Below the pieces are notes generated by a model that saw only the letters and a program-made list of their open reading frames with translations, was not told where the DNA came from and searched no databases. Both the position numbers and the translations under genes were made by a program. Below, one piece after another: positions 1 through 10,489 of a stretch of DNA of 64,000 nt; position 1 is the stretch's first letter, and every line of letters begins with the position of its first letter. The stretch comes from Acinetobacter tandoii DSM 14970 = CIP 107469 (lineage in GTDB: Bacteria > Pseudomonadota > Gammaproteobacteria > Pseudomonadales > Moraxellaceae), in NCBI RefSeq assembly GCF_000400735.1, contig NZ_KE007359.1:1-64000 (forward strand), read 5' to 3'.

Positions 1-330
1 TCATCTCTTACAGTTTGTTGTCCGTGCACTTAAGCACTGTACAGCTTCAATCTAAATTCATATACCAAAACGCTTGATTCAGTGTTTTTGCTAGTTCTCA
101 ATCAACTTAGATCAAAGAATTACTTCTTCTTTCTTTGTTATTGAGTGAACAATTTATTTCAGACTCAATTTTCTAATCTGTTAATGATTAACTACAGCCT
201 CGTCAGCTTGCAGTAAACTGTGATAAATCACAGAAGTTAACAAGACGCGCATATTACGCTAACTTCTTATTAATTTCTATAATCTAAAACTTCGTTTGCT
301 TGTTTCTTAGCTCATTGCAATGCAATGTGA
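1..330 (-). other. 16S-23S internal transcribed spacer (partial)
   Basis: This is the part of the rRNA operon spacer that lies between tRNA-Ala and the 23S gene, read leftward. The 23S gene itself is beyond the left edge. The stretch is AT-rich and has no ORF with coding character. It is called by position: it directly follows 16S, tRNA-Ile and tRNA-Ala in the standard bacterial rrn order. Confidence 0.8.
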
Positions 331-406
331 TGGTGGAGACTAGGAGAGTCGAACTCCTGACCTCCTGCGTGCAAAGCAGGCGCTCTACCAACTAAGCTAA
401 GTCCCC
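331..406 (-). tRNA. tRNA-Ala (TGC anticodon)
   Basis: The reverse complement folds as a 76-nt tRNA beginning GGGGACTTAGC and ending TCTCCACCA, so the CCA is encoded. The anticodon loop reads TTTGCAC, giving anticodon TGC (alanine). It lies in the 16S-23S spacer after tRNA-Ile, the usual arrangement, and is co-transcribed with the rRNAs. Confidence 0.97.
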
Positions 407-454
407 AGCTTATCAATAAGTCAATGTTTCTGATCTTCCGTACTTCGTCAGTAG

Positions 455-531
<77 letters not shown>

Positions 532-545
532 TCAGATACATTGTC

Positions 546-574
546 ATGAAGAACAACTTGTTGTGGATTCTTAC
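546..574 (-). other. Pre-16S processing stem, 3' (spacer) arm
   Basis: In the minus-strand transcript this spacer segment just past the 16S 3' end is complementary to the 16S leader at 2255-2282. A 16-bp and a 12-bp helix are separated by a single extra base. Such leader/spacer stems are the known RNase III substrates that release pre-16S rRNA. The pairing is read directly from the sequence; processing by RNase III is inferred from the family. Confidence 0.75.
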
Positions 575-592
575 CAATCGTCAATCTTTCGT

Positions 593-2128
<1,536 letters not shown>

Positions 2129-2254
2129 TAAAATCAATAGTGCTTTATTCTAAACACCAAATCTGGCTCATCAATTTTCTGACATTAATTTCTCAAATAA
2201 ACTTCGAGTAATTTCTACCATCAATCAATGAAAATAATTTCGATCAATCAATCA

Positions 2255-2282
2255 GTAAAAATCCACACAAGTTGTTCTTCAT
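2255..2282 (-). other. Pre-16S processing stem, 5' (leader) arm
   Basis: The leader RNA segment containing AUGAAGAACAACUUGU followed by GUGGAUUUUUAC pairs with 546-574 downstream of 16S. It is the 5' strand of the stalk that loops out the 16S rRNA. The same motif therefore appears twice in the window in opposite orientation, which could be mistaken for an unrelated inverted repeat. Confidence 0.75.
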
Positions 2283-2333
2283 AATCTCTTAATGATCTTC
2301 TCGATGATTCGTCATCATCAAGCTAGGTCGGCT

Positions 2334-2361
2334 ATGTTACTCTGATTTATATCAAAGTCAA
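2334..2361 (-). promoter_or_regulatory. Probable rrn promoter
   Basis: On the minus strand TTGACT (2356-2361) and TAACAT (2334-2339) are separated by 16 bp, about 205 bases upstream of the mature 16S start, a normal distance for an rRNA promoter. Further promoters upstream are possible. Confidence 0.5.
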
Positions 2362-2808
2362 CAGGTAATTTCGATATTTTTAAAACTCATCCAATCAATC
2401 TAAAAATTTAACCACTAAGCTAAATCCTTGTTAATCAACAAGTTTTTATCTGCATCACCGCCGATGGATGTGCATTCTACAGCATTTCAGATGTGTTGCA
2501 AGCATATTTCAAAATTAATTTTATCGTGTGCATATTTTTCAAACTATAAAAAACATATGCTATTGTTTTTTATATTTAATTTATTTTAATAAAAATTAAT
2601 AGTTTTTATTCAGTGCTCTAAAGCACGCTAATTGAGCGCACCGTATTTAATTTAAGTTATTGTTTTAATTTTAAAATATTTTTTATTTATTTAAATTTAT
2701 ATATTTCTCTAGTTTAAATTGCTTCTTTAATCTTCAATTTATGTATATTTTCCACCCTAAATGTATATTTTTATATCATTTTCTAGTCATCCTATATTTC
2801 AAAAGCAA
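2362..2808. other. AT-rich intergenic region upstream of the rrn operon
   Basis: About 450 bp of very AT-rich DNA with long runs of A and T between the rrn promoter and the terminator of the copper-receptor gene. The tracts could act as UP elements or FIS-type upstream activation for rrn transcription, but no specific site is recognisable. No convincing ORF is seen. Confidence 0.5.
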
Positions 2809-2838
2809 AACAACCACTCTTAGAAAAGAGTGGTTGTT
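2809..2838 (-). terminator. Rho-independent terminator of the copper receptor gene
   Basis: Perfect stem with arms AACAACCACTCTT and AAGAGTGGTTGTT, 20 bp past the stop codon of the TonB receptor. On the minus strand it is followed by a T-rich stretch (TTGCTTTTG). Confidence 0.8.
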
Positions 2839-2857
2839 GTTTATTTTAGGCTTTTCA

Positions 2858-4873
2858 TTAGAACTTCATGCTAATGCGTGCCCAATAGTTTCGCCCGATA
2901 TTATTAAATTGCTCAGTTGCAGCATAGCCAAAGCCTGAACTTCCTAATTTATTCAAATGTTCGGCATAGTTCTTGTCAAAGACATTGTCCACACCAACAG
3001 AAAGATCAACGCCTTTTTGCAGGTTATAGGTTCCATTTAAGGACAATGTGCCGAAGCCTTTACTGTCTTCCACATCATAGCCAATAATATTACCTTCGCG
3101 ATAACTGGTCCGATCTTGTGCTGCAACCACACGCCACAATAAACCAAGATTATATTTGTCTTGAACATAACGTAAATTGAAACGCCCTTCTAGCGGCGCA
3201 ATTTGCGGTAATGCGCGATGGTCTGTGGTATTTTCACCCCACGCATATATGGCACTGACATCGGCTTGAATCTGATCCGTCAATTGATAACTAATGCCTG
3301 CTTCTGCCCCTGCAATCGTCGCATCGACATTACGGCTTTTGGCTTCCAATTTTCCCATAGAACCCGTTGGTGTGTATGCCACCAAGATGTAATCTTGAAT
3401 CAGCCCTGCATAAACCGAAGCCCATGATTTAAATGCACCCTGTTCATATTGATAGCCTGCATCAAACTGTGTGGTTTTTTCATTGTTTAAATGATCGAAG
3501 GTTGTCCCTGTTTGGTAATATTGGGTACTGAATAATTCCCAGTAATCTGGTACACGCTCAACATAGCCCAAACCTACATAGGTTTTCACCTGATCCTTAA
3601 GTTGACTTTCTAGGCGGACAAATCCACTCGGTAGCGTTTCTTTACGTTCCGTATCCATCTTCAGATTATCAATTTGAGTTTGATCAATACGCGCGCCCGT
3701 GACCAACTTATTCTGATCACTCAATTGATAGCTTAACTCACCAAAAGCACCATAAGATTCAAAATCCATGTCGGTCACTCTTGGTTTATCTTTATAAGTA
3801 TTCATCATCCCTTTACGAGCGCTATGCTTATTATTCTGCGCATCAACACCAGAGACTAGACTCCAATTATCCCATTCTGTTGTTATTGCTACGCGAGAGT
3901 TTAATGTTCTTCGAGCTACATTCGATGCCATCGGCATTGACATACCATCAACAGGAGTGAATTTACGAAGACTAAAATTATCCATGACATGATCGTTATA
4001 GCTATAGTCCACTTGTGCTTCGATCTTCTGAATCACTTCATTGATATTTTTCTTTTCAACATGTAAACCTAGGCTTTCTCGCGCAAACTTGGAACCATCC
4101 ATACTTCGCCCAGCATAGACTGCCTCTCCATCACTCTTACCGCCCTTCAGTTCCACCCACGTATCTTCATTCGGTGTCCAACCAAATGCCAGATCAGCAT
4201 TCCATTTTTCCCAGTCCGATGGAACTGTATGTCCAGCACCATCTTGATAACTATCGGCAACTGAACGGTTGGCATTTAAACGTACATATTTAGTTTCATC
4301 ACCCACAGCTGTTTCAATATTATGATCCAGACGTCCATAAGAACCCACCATGACACTGGCTTGCCCACGATAAGGTTTTTCGCTAGTCAATTTCTCGGGT
4401 TCACGTTCAAAAATGACCGTTGCCGCTGAACCTGTATGTGCATATTGCACCGTTTGCGGTCCCTTTATCACGGTAATCTTGTCATAACTTTCAGGTGAAA
4501 TATAAGAGGTTGGATTATCCATACGACTAGGGCATGCACCCAAGTTTTCGGTGCCATCGGTTAATATTTTAATACGTGAACCGAACATACCACGGAAGGT
4601 CACATCGCCATTGGCCCCGCCATTTTTAATTTGATTAAAACCAACAATACTTTGTAAATAAGCAGCACCATCTACAGCTGGAATTGGCTGTGTCGGTTGT
4701 TTTGGATCTGCATGAACAATTAAGCCATTGGCATCATTGCCTTGCTGGGCGGTCACGACAATAGGAGTCAAAATTTGAGCAGGTTGTACTTCTGTACTAT
4801 AAGCCGCGACTGAATAACACGCGACACAAATCGCAGCCGATAAAGGCTGTAACAAGAATTTAGGCTGAGCCAT
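2858..4873 (-). CDS. oprC: TonB-dependent copper receptor (OprC/NosA type)
   Basis: A 671-residue outer-membrane receptor. It has a signal peptide (MAQPKF...YSVAAYST, about residues 1-26), a TonB-box-like segment (IVVTAQQ, near 39), a plug domain, and a 22-strand-type barrel ending in an aromatic terminal strand (YWARISMKF). The plug contains GACPSRMDNPTSYISPE, closely resembling the signature of the OprC/NosA copper-receptor family; those proteins bind or import copper. The next gene upstream encodes a His-rich DUF2946 protein, a common partner of this receptor. ATG at 4873 is the only start ahead of the signal peptide. A terminator follows at 2809-2838. Copper specificity is inferred from family resemblance. 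Confidence 0.88.
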   Translation of the reverse strand: MAQPKFLLQPLSAAICVACYSVAAYSTEVQPAQILTPIVVTAQQGNDANGLIVHADPKQPTQPIPAVDGAAYLQSIVGFNQIKNGGANGDVTFRGMFGSRIKILTDGTENLGACPSRMDNPTSYISPESYDKITVIKGPQTVQYAHTGSAATVIFEREPEKLTSEKPYRGQASVMVGSYGRLDHNIETAVGDETKYVRLNANRSVADSYQDGAGHTVPSDWEKWNADLAFGWTPNEDTWVELKGGKSDGEAVYAGRSMDGSKFARESLGLHVEKKNINEVIQKIEAQVDYSYNDHVMDNFSLRKFTPVDGMSMPMASNVARRTLNSRVAITTEWDNWSLVSGVDAQNNKHSARKGMMNTYKDKPRVTDMDFESYGAFGELSYQLSDQNKLVTGARIDQTQIDNLKMDTERKETLPSGFVRLESQLKDQVKTYVGLGYVERVPDYWELFSTQYYQTGTTFDHLNNEKTTQFDAGYQYEQGAFKSWASVYAGLIQDYILVAYTPTGSMGKLEAKSRNVDATIAGAEAGISYQLTDQIQADVSAIYAWGENTTDHRALPQIAPLEGRFNLRYVQDKYNLGLLWRVVAAQDRTSYREGNIIGYDVEDSKGFGTLSLNGTYNLQKGVDLSVGVDNVFDKNYAEHLNKLGSSGFGYAATEQFNNIGRNYWARISMKF

Positions 4874-4941
4874 ATCAATCTCTCTAAAAACATAAATAAC
4901 ACTGTGCCTAAGTCATAAGACCCAAGCGAAAGAAAGCGGAT

Positions 4942-5370
4942 TTATGCCAAGAGTGGCGGTGCCCGTCCTTGTGGAATCAGAAAGAGTTGTTGTAGAACAA
5001 ACCAAACATGCGCAAAGGCTTTCTGAAAAGCGATTAAACGCACTTGAATACGATCAAGTATTGGCTTTACATCAAGTTCAGGCGGCAAGACTAAATTGCC
5101 ATATACGGTACAGTACTGACATTGATGATGGACATCATGATGATCATGTGCAGGTTGCTCTTGATGCTGCATGTGCATATGCGAATGCTGATCATGTACA
5201 ACTGAAGTTTGAACGGCGTGTGCCGCCTGAGAAGGGAGTAATAATGCACGCGTAATGGTTTCACAGACCGGAGCAACTTGATATTGCTTCGGCAACAAAG
5301 GCTGTAGAAAAACAGCAATCTGTAAAAAAACTGCGACACATGCCAGCAGCAAACCACCACGGAAAAGCAA
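4942..5370 (-). CDS. His-rich DUF2946-type protein linked to the copper receptor
   Basis: 142 residues with a hydrophobic N-terminal segment (signal peptide or anchor) and a His/Met-rich stretch around residues 55-85 (HSHMHMQHQ, HDHHDVHHQCQYC), which looks like a soft-metal site. DUF2946 proteins are small periplasmic or membrane proteins often encoded beside OprC-type copper receptors, as here: the receptor starts 69 bp downstream on the same strand. No ATG is available. The reading frame opens at a TTG (5370) preceded by AGGA at a spacing of 9, with an in-frame stop just upstream. A copper-handling role is inferred from composition and position. Confidence 0.7.
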   Translation of the reverse strand: MLFRGGLLLACVAVFLQIAVFLQPLLPKQYQVAPVCETITRALLLPSQAAHAVQTSVVHDQHSHMHMQHQEQPAHDHHDVHHQCQYCTVYGNLVLPPELDVKPILDRIQVRLIAFQKAFAHVWFVLQQLFLIPQGRAPPLLA

Positions 5371-5459
5371 AAATAATCATCCTGCAATTTGTGCGGCGCC
5401 AGTATAACAAAACCCAATCGGAATTGGGTTCATACTTAAAGATGATTTTTAATGAGAAA

Positions 5460-5993
5460 TTATCCGCGCTTGACTGCAACTTTCTCTTTTTGACGCTGAC
5501 GCGTCACTTTTTCCACTTTTTCACGCGCACGCTGACGCTTGAGTGGTGATAAATAGTCAACAAATAATTTGCCGTTTAAGTGATCCATTTCATGCTGAAT
5601 ACAAACAGCGAGAAGTTCGTCTGCTTCAATTGTAAAGGACTGACCTTCAAGGTTAATTGCCTCAATTTTTACACGTGACGGACGCTCAACTTTGTCGTAT
5701 ATTTGAGGCACTGATAAACAGCCTTCTTCATAGGGCTGGGTTTCTTCAGTCAATGGGGTAATTTTGGGGTTAATGAACACCATAGGCTGATCTTTATGTT
5801 CAGATAGATCCATAACAATCAACTGAATATGGCGGTCGACTTGGGTAGCGGCTAAACCAATGCCTGGCGCTTCATACATGGTTTCAAACATATCTGCAGC
5901 TAACTGACGAATTTCATCAGTAACTTCTTCGACTGGTTGTGCAATGGTACGAAGACGGGGATCGGGGAAACTTAAAATAGGTAATAAGGCCAT
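5460..5993 (-). CDS. def: Peptide deformylase
   Basis: Removes the N-formyl group from the initiator methionine of nascent proteins, using a divalent metal (usually Fe2+). The three family motifs are present: [15 protein letters not shown] (metal Cys) and QHEMDH (two metal His and catalytic Glu). The ATG at 5993 is chosen because GAGG lies 6 bases upstream and the protein then begins [14 protein letters not shown], the usual length (about 177 aa). A GTG 12 bases further upstream overlaps that ribosome site. It is divergent from the LysM-dprA-tsaC genes, a conserved neighbourhood. Confidence 0.95.
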   Translation of the reverse strand: MALLPILSFPDPRLRTIAQPVEEVTDEIRQLAADMFETMYEAPGIGLAATQVDRHIQLIVMDLSEHKDQPMVFINPKITPLTEETQPYEEGCLSVPQIYDKVERPSRVKIEAINLEGQSFTIEADELLAVCIQHEMDHLNGKLFVDYLSPLKRQRAREKVEKVTRQRQKEKVAVKRG

Positions 5994-6106
5994 AAACATC
6001 CTCACTTATGCCATTGATCAAAAAACCAAATGAAGGAATGCTTGATCAAAAAAATGTGTGTAATATCGTTATTATAACGTAAATTACGTACATAATTTTA
6101 GGAATT

Positions 6107-7267
6107 ATGATAATGAAAAAGGTTTTGAAGGGCATGCCATCTTTTAGTGCCTTGGGGTTTAAACAGCAATTGTTGGCACTGACTGTCGGTTTGGCGATCA
6201 GTGTTGGTTCTATCGCAGTGGTTGAAGCTGCACCAGCTCGTAATGTTAATCCACCTTCATTAAAAGCGGGTGCTCCACAAGTTTATGTAGTGAAAAAGGG
6301 GGACACCCTCTGGGATATTTCGGGGAAATTTTTAGATAAACCTTGGCGCTGGCCTGAAATTTGGGCCAGCAACCGTCACGTGAAAAATCCACATTGGATT
6401 TTCCCGGGTGACAAGCTACTCCTGTGTAGCTATCAGGGCAAGCCATTGATTGGTAAAGACGAAGGTGACGGCTGTGACGGCATTATCCGTCGATATGCTG
6501 GCGGCACCAAACTACAACCTCAGGTCCGCGTCGAATCCTTAAATGATGCTATTCCTGTAATTCCATTGGACAATATTAAACAATGGTTAGAACATTCAAC
6601 GATTGTTGCTCCTGAGTCAGTGGACAATACACCTTATGTACTGGGTACTGCTGATCAACGCGTATTGGCAGCCAAAGGGCAAACCATCTATGCGCGTGGC
6701 AATGGCTTAGAAGTGGGCCAGCAATATGCAGTTTATCGCGAAGGCGACCCGTACACCCTCAGCAATGAAAAAGGCAAAAAGTATAATGCTGGACTTGAGC
6801 TGAATCAGGTGGCGACGGGCATAGCTGTTGCAAGTGAAAATGACATTACAACACTGGAACTCACAGATAGCTTTAATGCCGAAGTACGTCGTGGTGACCG
6901 TGTACTCCCTGTTTATGACCCAATGTTGCCTACCCTGTTCTATCCAACCATGGCTGAAGATGTAACGGCTGGAGGACAAATTGTTCGCGTGATGGGTTCT
7001 ATTGGTACGGCTGCCCAACACAGCGTCGTGACAATAGATCGCGGTAGTTTTGAAGGCGTGCAAGTGGGCCATGTATTTAGCATCAACCAAAAAGGTGAAC
7101 AGGTTCGAGACCCGAAAACCAAAGAAATGGTGCAATTGCCTGGACAAAAAATTGGTAACTTAATGGTGTTCAGAACTTTTGATCACTTTAGCTATGGCTA
7201 TGTGCTTGACAGTTCCTTACCTATCAAAATCGGTGCTTATATTCAACCACCATTAATGGATGATTAA
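6107..7267 (+). CDS. LysM-domain cell-envelope protein upstream of dprA
   Basis: 386 residues. A hydrophobic segment (about 19-42, ending VEAAPA) looks like a signal peptide. A single LysM domain follows (about 59-108: VYVVKKGDTLWDISGKF...WIFPGDKLLL), which binds peptidoglycan. The remaining ~270 residues are beta-rich and have no recognisable catalytic motif. Proteins of this type lie between def and dprA in many gammaproteobacteria. Two ATGs six bases apart could start it (6107 or 6113); AGG at 6100-6102 fits either. It probably forms an operon with dprA, whose ATG is 12 bp past its stop. Exact role unknown. Confidence 0.85.
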   Translation: MIMKKVLKGMPSFSALGFKQQLLALTVGLAISVGSIAVVEAAPARNVNPPSLKAGAPQVYVVKKGDTLWDISGKFLDKPWRWPEIWASNRHVKNPHWIFPGDKLLLCSYQGKPLIGKDEGDGCDGIIRRYAGGTKLQPQVRVESLNDAIPVIPLDNIKQWLEHSTIVAPESVDNTPYVLGTADQRVLAAKGQTIYARGNGLEVGQQYAVYREGDPYTLSNEKGKKYNAGLELNQVATGIAVASENDITTLELTDSFNAEVRRGDRVLPVYDPMLPTLFYPTMAEDVTAGGQIVRVMGSIGTAAQHSVVTIDRGSFEGVQVGHVFSINQKGEQVRDPKTKEMVQLPGQKIGNLMVFRTFDHFSYGYVLDSSLPIKIGAYIQPPLMDD

Positions 7268-7279
7268 TTCGGAGTTGCT

Positions 7280-8425
7280 ATGCTGAAACCATTATCACAA
7301 GTGCAAATGGACACCATTACCTTGTGGTATTTGGTTCAGCACTCGCTCAGCAGTTTTTATAAACTAGAACAACACTTTGGTAGCATCCATAACGCAGTAC
7401 AACCCCAAAATTTGCAAGATTGGTCAAAATTAGGTTTACATAAAAATCATATTCAACGTGCACAACAATTTTATACCCAGTCTGAACAAAGTAAGTTTCA
7501 GCACCTTATTCAAGAAATTGAGCGACATAGTGATTTCGTACTGAGTTATCACGATCCCGAATATCCACAACAATTGCTGCCTTATAGTGATAAACCCCCA
7601 ATTCTATTTGGACAAGGACAACTTTCGCTGTTGATGCAGCCACAAATTGCCATTGTCGGCAGTCGTAAACCCAGTCCACATGGTCGCCAAATTGCCTATG
7701 ATTTTTCGTATTATCTCAGTGAAAAGGGTTTTGTGATTAGCAGTGGCTTAGCACAAGGGATTGATGAGGCTGCACATCAAGGCGCTTTATCTCATCAACG
7801 TACACTGGCAGTCATGGGCACAGGACTCGATCAAACTTATCCCGCACAGCATCGGCAACTTCGCCAGCAAATTTTGCAGCATTCAGGTGCCATTATCAGT
7901 GAGTTTTTACCCCATACTCCGCCGCTACGACAACATTTTCCACGCCGAAATCGGATTGTCAGTGCCCTTTCTTTGGGAACTCTTGTGGCAGAAGCAGGTT
8001 TAAAAAGTGGTTCAATCTCAACAGCCACATTTGCAGCAGAACAAGGAAAATTAATTTTCGCAATTCCCGGACATATTTATAGTGAATTCCATCAAGGTTG
8101 CCATCAACTGATTCGCGAAGGCGCAATTTTGGTCAGCCATCCTGAACAAATTTTAGAAGACCTTGCTTTACCAACACAATGGCAAACACAGCAGCAATCC
8201 CAAAGCGACTCAACCTCACATTCTGTCCTTGCAAAGCCTGAGATTCCTGAGCATTTAATACCACTTTATAATCAACTGAACTGGACAGGATCTCCGCTAG
8301 ACCATTTGGTCATTCATCTTAAGCAAGATACCGCGACATTGACTGCCCAGTTGATGGAATTGGAGCTTTTAGGTTTATGTATGCAACAATCTGGAGTGTA
8401 TTTGCGTTGTCGTCCTAACCAATAA
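7280..8425 (+). CDS. dprA: DNA processing protein DprA (Smf)
   Basis: 381 residues. DprA binds incoming single-stranded DNA during natural transformation and loads RecA. The Rossmann-like core shows the family signatures: IAIVGSRKPSPHGRQ, SGLAQGIDEAAHQGAL, FPRRNRIVSALS and GSISTATFAAEQGK. The N-terminal region is a SAM-like helical domain, and the C-terminal ~60 residues form the winged-helix domain common in proteobacterial DprA. Start: GGAG five bases before ATG 7280. It sits between the LysM gene and tsaC, on the same strand. Confidence 0.95.
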   Translation: MLKPLSQVQMDTITLWYLVQHSLSSFYKLEQHFGSIHNAVQPQNLQDWSKLGLHKNHIQRAQQFYTQSEQSKFQHLIQEIERHSDFVLSYHDPEYPQQLLPYSDKPPILFGQGQLSLLMQPQIAIVGSRKPSPHGRQIAYDFSYYLSEKGFVISSGLAQGIDEAAHQGALSHQRTLAVMGTGLDQTYPAQHRQLRQQILQHSGAIISEFLPHTPPLRQHFPRRNRIVSALSLGTLVAEAGLKSGSISTATFAAEQGKLIFAIPGHIYSEFHQGCHQLIREGAILVSHPEQILEDLALPTQWQTQQQSQSDSTSHSVLAKPEIPEHLIPLYNQLNWTGSPLDHLVIHLKQDTATLTAQLMELELLGLCMQQSGVYLRCRPNQ

Positions 8426-8463
8426 GGTTCAGAATAGGCCTTTGCTTAAATTAGGACAAGAAA

Positions 8464-9033
8464 ATGATTACCACCTCTGTTGCCGAAGCTGCCGATAGTT
8501 TAAAACGCGGACAGGTCTTGGCATACCCAACAGAGGCAGTATGGGGATTAGGTTGTGATCCTTATAACGAAGCTGCATTTAATGAGATTTTGAAGTTAAA
8601 ACAACGCCCTATTGAAAAAGGTGTCATCTTATTGGCTGGGCATATTTCCCAAGTTGAACACTTGCTGGCCAGACTCACTCAAGAGATGCGTGACACCGTG
8701 ATCGCCTCTTGGAGTAACCGTAGCCCAACCGAGCGTGCTACCACTTGGTTACTGCCTGCGAGTGAAGACATCCCTGCCTGGATCAAAGGTAATCACCCCA
8801 AAGTTGCCATTCGCGTGACTACACATCCTTTATGTGTGGCGCTTTGCAATGCCTTTAATGGTTTTATTGTCTCGACCAGTGCAAACCCCGCAGGTCTTGA
8901 ACCCGCACGTTCGCTGCAAGAAGCCCATAAATATTTTAATCATCATTTAACCTATTTAAACGGTGATTTAGGTTTAAGCCAAGAACCTAGTCGTATTTTA
9001 GATGCTGAAACGGGTCAAATTATTCGTGCATAA
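8464..9033 (+). CDS. tsaC: Threonylcarbamoyl-AMP synthase (TsaC/YrdC family)
   Basis: 189 residues, a single YrdC domain. It makes threonylcarbamoyl-AMP from threonine, bicarbonate and ATP, the first step of t6A37 tRNA modification. Recognisable motifs: YPTEAVWGLGCDP near the N-terminus, KLKQRPIEKG (nucleotide-binding KxR), and STSAN. The length fits the short TsaC form, without the Sua5 C-terminal domain. AGGAC lies about 8 bases before the ATG. It follows dprA by 38 bp, as in other gammaproteobacteria. Confidence 0.93.
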   Translation: MITTSVAEAADSLKRGQVLAYPTEAVWGLGCDPYNEAAFNEILKLKQRPIEKGVILLAGHISQVEHLLARLTQEMRDTVIASWSNRSPTERATTWLLPASEDIPAWIKGNHPKVAIRVTTHPLCVALCNAFNGFIVSTSANPAGLEPARSLQEAHKYFNHHLTYLNGDLGLSQEPSRILDAETGQIIRA

Positions 9034-9069
9034 GCGAATAAAACAATCAATTTTATAGAAAATTTGGAC

Positions 9070-9185
9070 AAAAAAAAGCTCAATCAAATAGGTTGATTGA
9101 GCATAAAAAGGATGTGTGTTAATCACATCCAGAGGGTTCGAAAATTTTGCGGAATGTTAGACTTAAAGTATTATTAAGAAATACT
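9070..9185 (-). ncRNA. Candidate small RNA between tsaC and the EamA gene
   Basis: On the minus strand, TTGTAT and GATAAT about 17 bp apart form a sigma-70-like promoter near 9200-9245. It is followed by two hairpins (AAGTATT/AATACTT at 9170-9190; GGATGTG/CACATCC at 9110-9130). A perfect 10-bp terminator stem (GCTCAATCAA/TTGATTGAGC, 9078-9102) with seven T residues comes last. The unit would give an RNA of roughly 110-130 nt with no ORF. The terminator could instead simply serve the EamA gene upstream (9425-10366). No known RNA family was recognised. Confidence 0.35.
9078..9102 (-). terminator. Rho-independent terminator
   Basis: Perfect stem GCTCAATCAA / TTGATTGAGC with a 5-base loop. Its T-tract (seven T) is on the minus strand, so it ends leftward transcription from the EamA gene or from a short RNA in the gap. 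There is no T-tract on the plus strand, so tsaC transcripts are not obviously stopped here. Confidence 0.75.
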
Positions 9186-9424
9186 TAACTAATCATTCTT
9201 GATGTGAACATTATCTAATATTTCAAATCAAAATACAAACCCCTTATCTCCGCCATTTTTTTGATTAAATGCATGATTAAAATGTTAAATTTTCTCAAAA
9301 AGTCAAACTATCCTGCTATTTTTAAAATATTTTTAAATAAATAATCATTTGACAGTATGAAAATTTACACTTATAACTGGTAGTTTAGTCCAAAAAAAAT
9401 AAATCAATAAAATTTACTGTTTGA

Positions 9425-10366
9425 TTATTTATTAATCATACTGGTTGACTCTATTGTCTCAGATTGTACCTGCCGTGCTTTTATTTGTGCCATAACAATC
9501 CCCGTAATAATAATAATTCCCCCTATGGTGTGATGCATCGTCCACGCTTCATGCAACCAAAAATAAGCCAATATTGCTGTAAAAATGGGCATCAAATTCA
9601 TAAAAATACTGGTCCGATTAGGTCCTAAACGCTCTACAGCAAGCATCCATACCCAAGGTGCAATCAGGGATGCAAATAGGCCCGCATACAAAACACTTGC
9701 GGTATTCTGCATATCCAAACGGTCTATGCCTAACCAAAGTACGAACGGCAAATGGTAAATCAGAGAAAATCCTATTTGAACGTATAGACTAATCATGAGT
9801 GGGACTTTCAGTTGCCATTTCTTTAAAAACACCCCGTAAAAAGCATAAAAGAACACGGCAATTATCATCAGCAAATCACCCCAGTGCCCACCTAAATGAA
9901 GTAAGGCTTGAAGTTGTCCTTGAGCAATCACATAGAGTAAACCCAGAAATGACACCAAGCTCCCCATGACAGCAAAACGATTAGGCACTTCTTTTAGAAT
10001 AATGATGGAAACAAAAATGGTAAAAATTGGAATAAAGGCATTAATAATTCCCATGTTGGTCGCAGTGGTATAATGCGCAGCGCTATATGCTAACCCTTGA
10101 TAGAGCAACATACCAAAGGCACTGAGTATTGCAAATTGCCTCCAATGTAATGCAACTAACTGACGCTGCTGCCACACTTTAGGCAGCATGACTGGCGTGA
10201 GGACAATAAAAGCCACCAACCAACGATAAAAACTAATGCTCACTGGAGAAATGTAATCCGCGACATAACGCGTCACTGCGATATTCAGCGACCAGATAAA
10301 CACTGCAATTAAGGGCAGCATCACTGCCAATTTCACCCATTTGTTTTGCTGCATTTCCCCACTCAT
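9425..10366 (-). CDS. EamA/DMT-family membrane transporter
   Basis: 313 residues with about ten hydrophobic segments in two EamA repeats (about 12-150 and 165-300), typical of the drug/metabolite transporter superfamily (exporters of amino acids, metabolites or drugs). The second repeat shows LGPNRTSIFMNLMPIFTAILA, a typical EamA signature. The substrate cannot be told. Start is uncertain: ATG at 10366 or an in-frame ATG four codons later preceded by GGGGAA. It is divergent from an AraC regulator (10490), which may control it. Confidence 0.85.
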   Translation of the reverse strand: MSGEMQQNKWVKLAVMLPLIAVFIWSLNIAVTRYVADYISPVSISFYRWLVAFIVLTPVMLPKVWQQRQLVALHWRQFAILSAFGMLLYQGLAYSAAHYTTATNMGIINAFIPIFTIFVSIIILKEVPNRFAVMGSLVSFLGLLYVIAQGQLQALLHLGGHWGDLLMIIAVFFYAFYGVFLKKWQLKVPLMISLYVQIGFSLIYHLPFVLWLGIDRLDMQNTASVLYAGLFASLIAPWVWMLAVERLGPNRTSIFMNLMPIFTAILAYFWLHEAWTMHHTIGGIIIITGIVMAQIKARQVQSETIESTSMINK

Positions 10367-10489
10367 TTACAATATCTTGGATGACTATTGTGCTAAAAGT
10401 CTGAAATAATAGACATACGTTTTTTCAGACATTGATATGGCAGATTCAACCGTCCGACATCCATTCCTCCTTCATAATGGGCATCTTGC

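Noticed and set aside
6067..6089. Overlapping palindromes CGTTATTATAACG and ACGTAAATTACGT between def and the LysM gene
   Set aside because: Short, AT-rich, and they overlap the expected promoter region; no known regulator matches, so not called as an operator.
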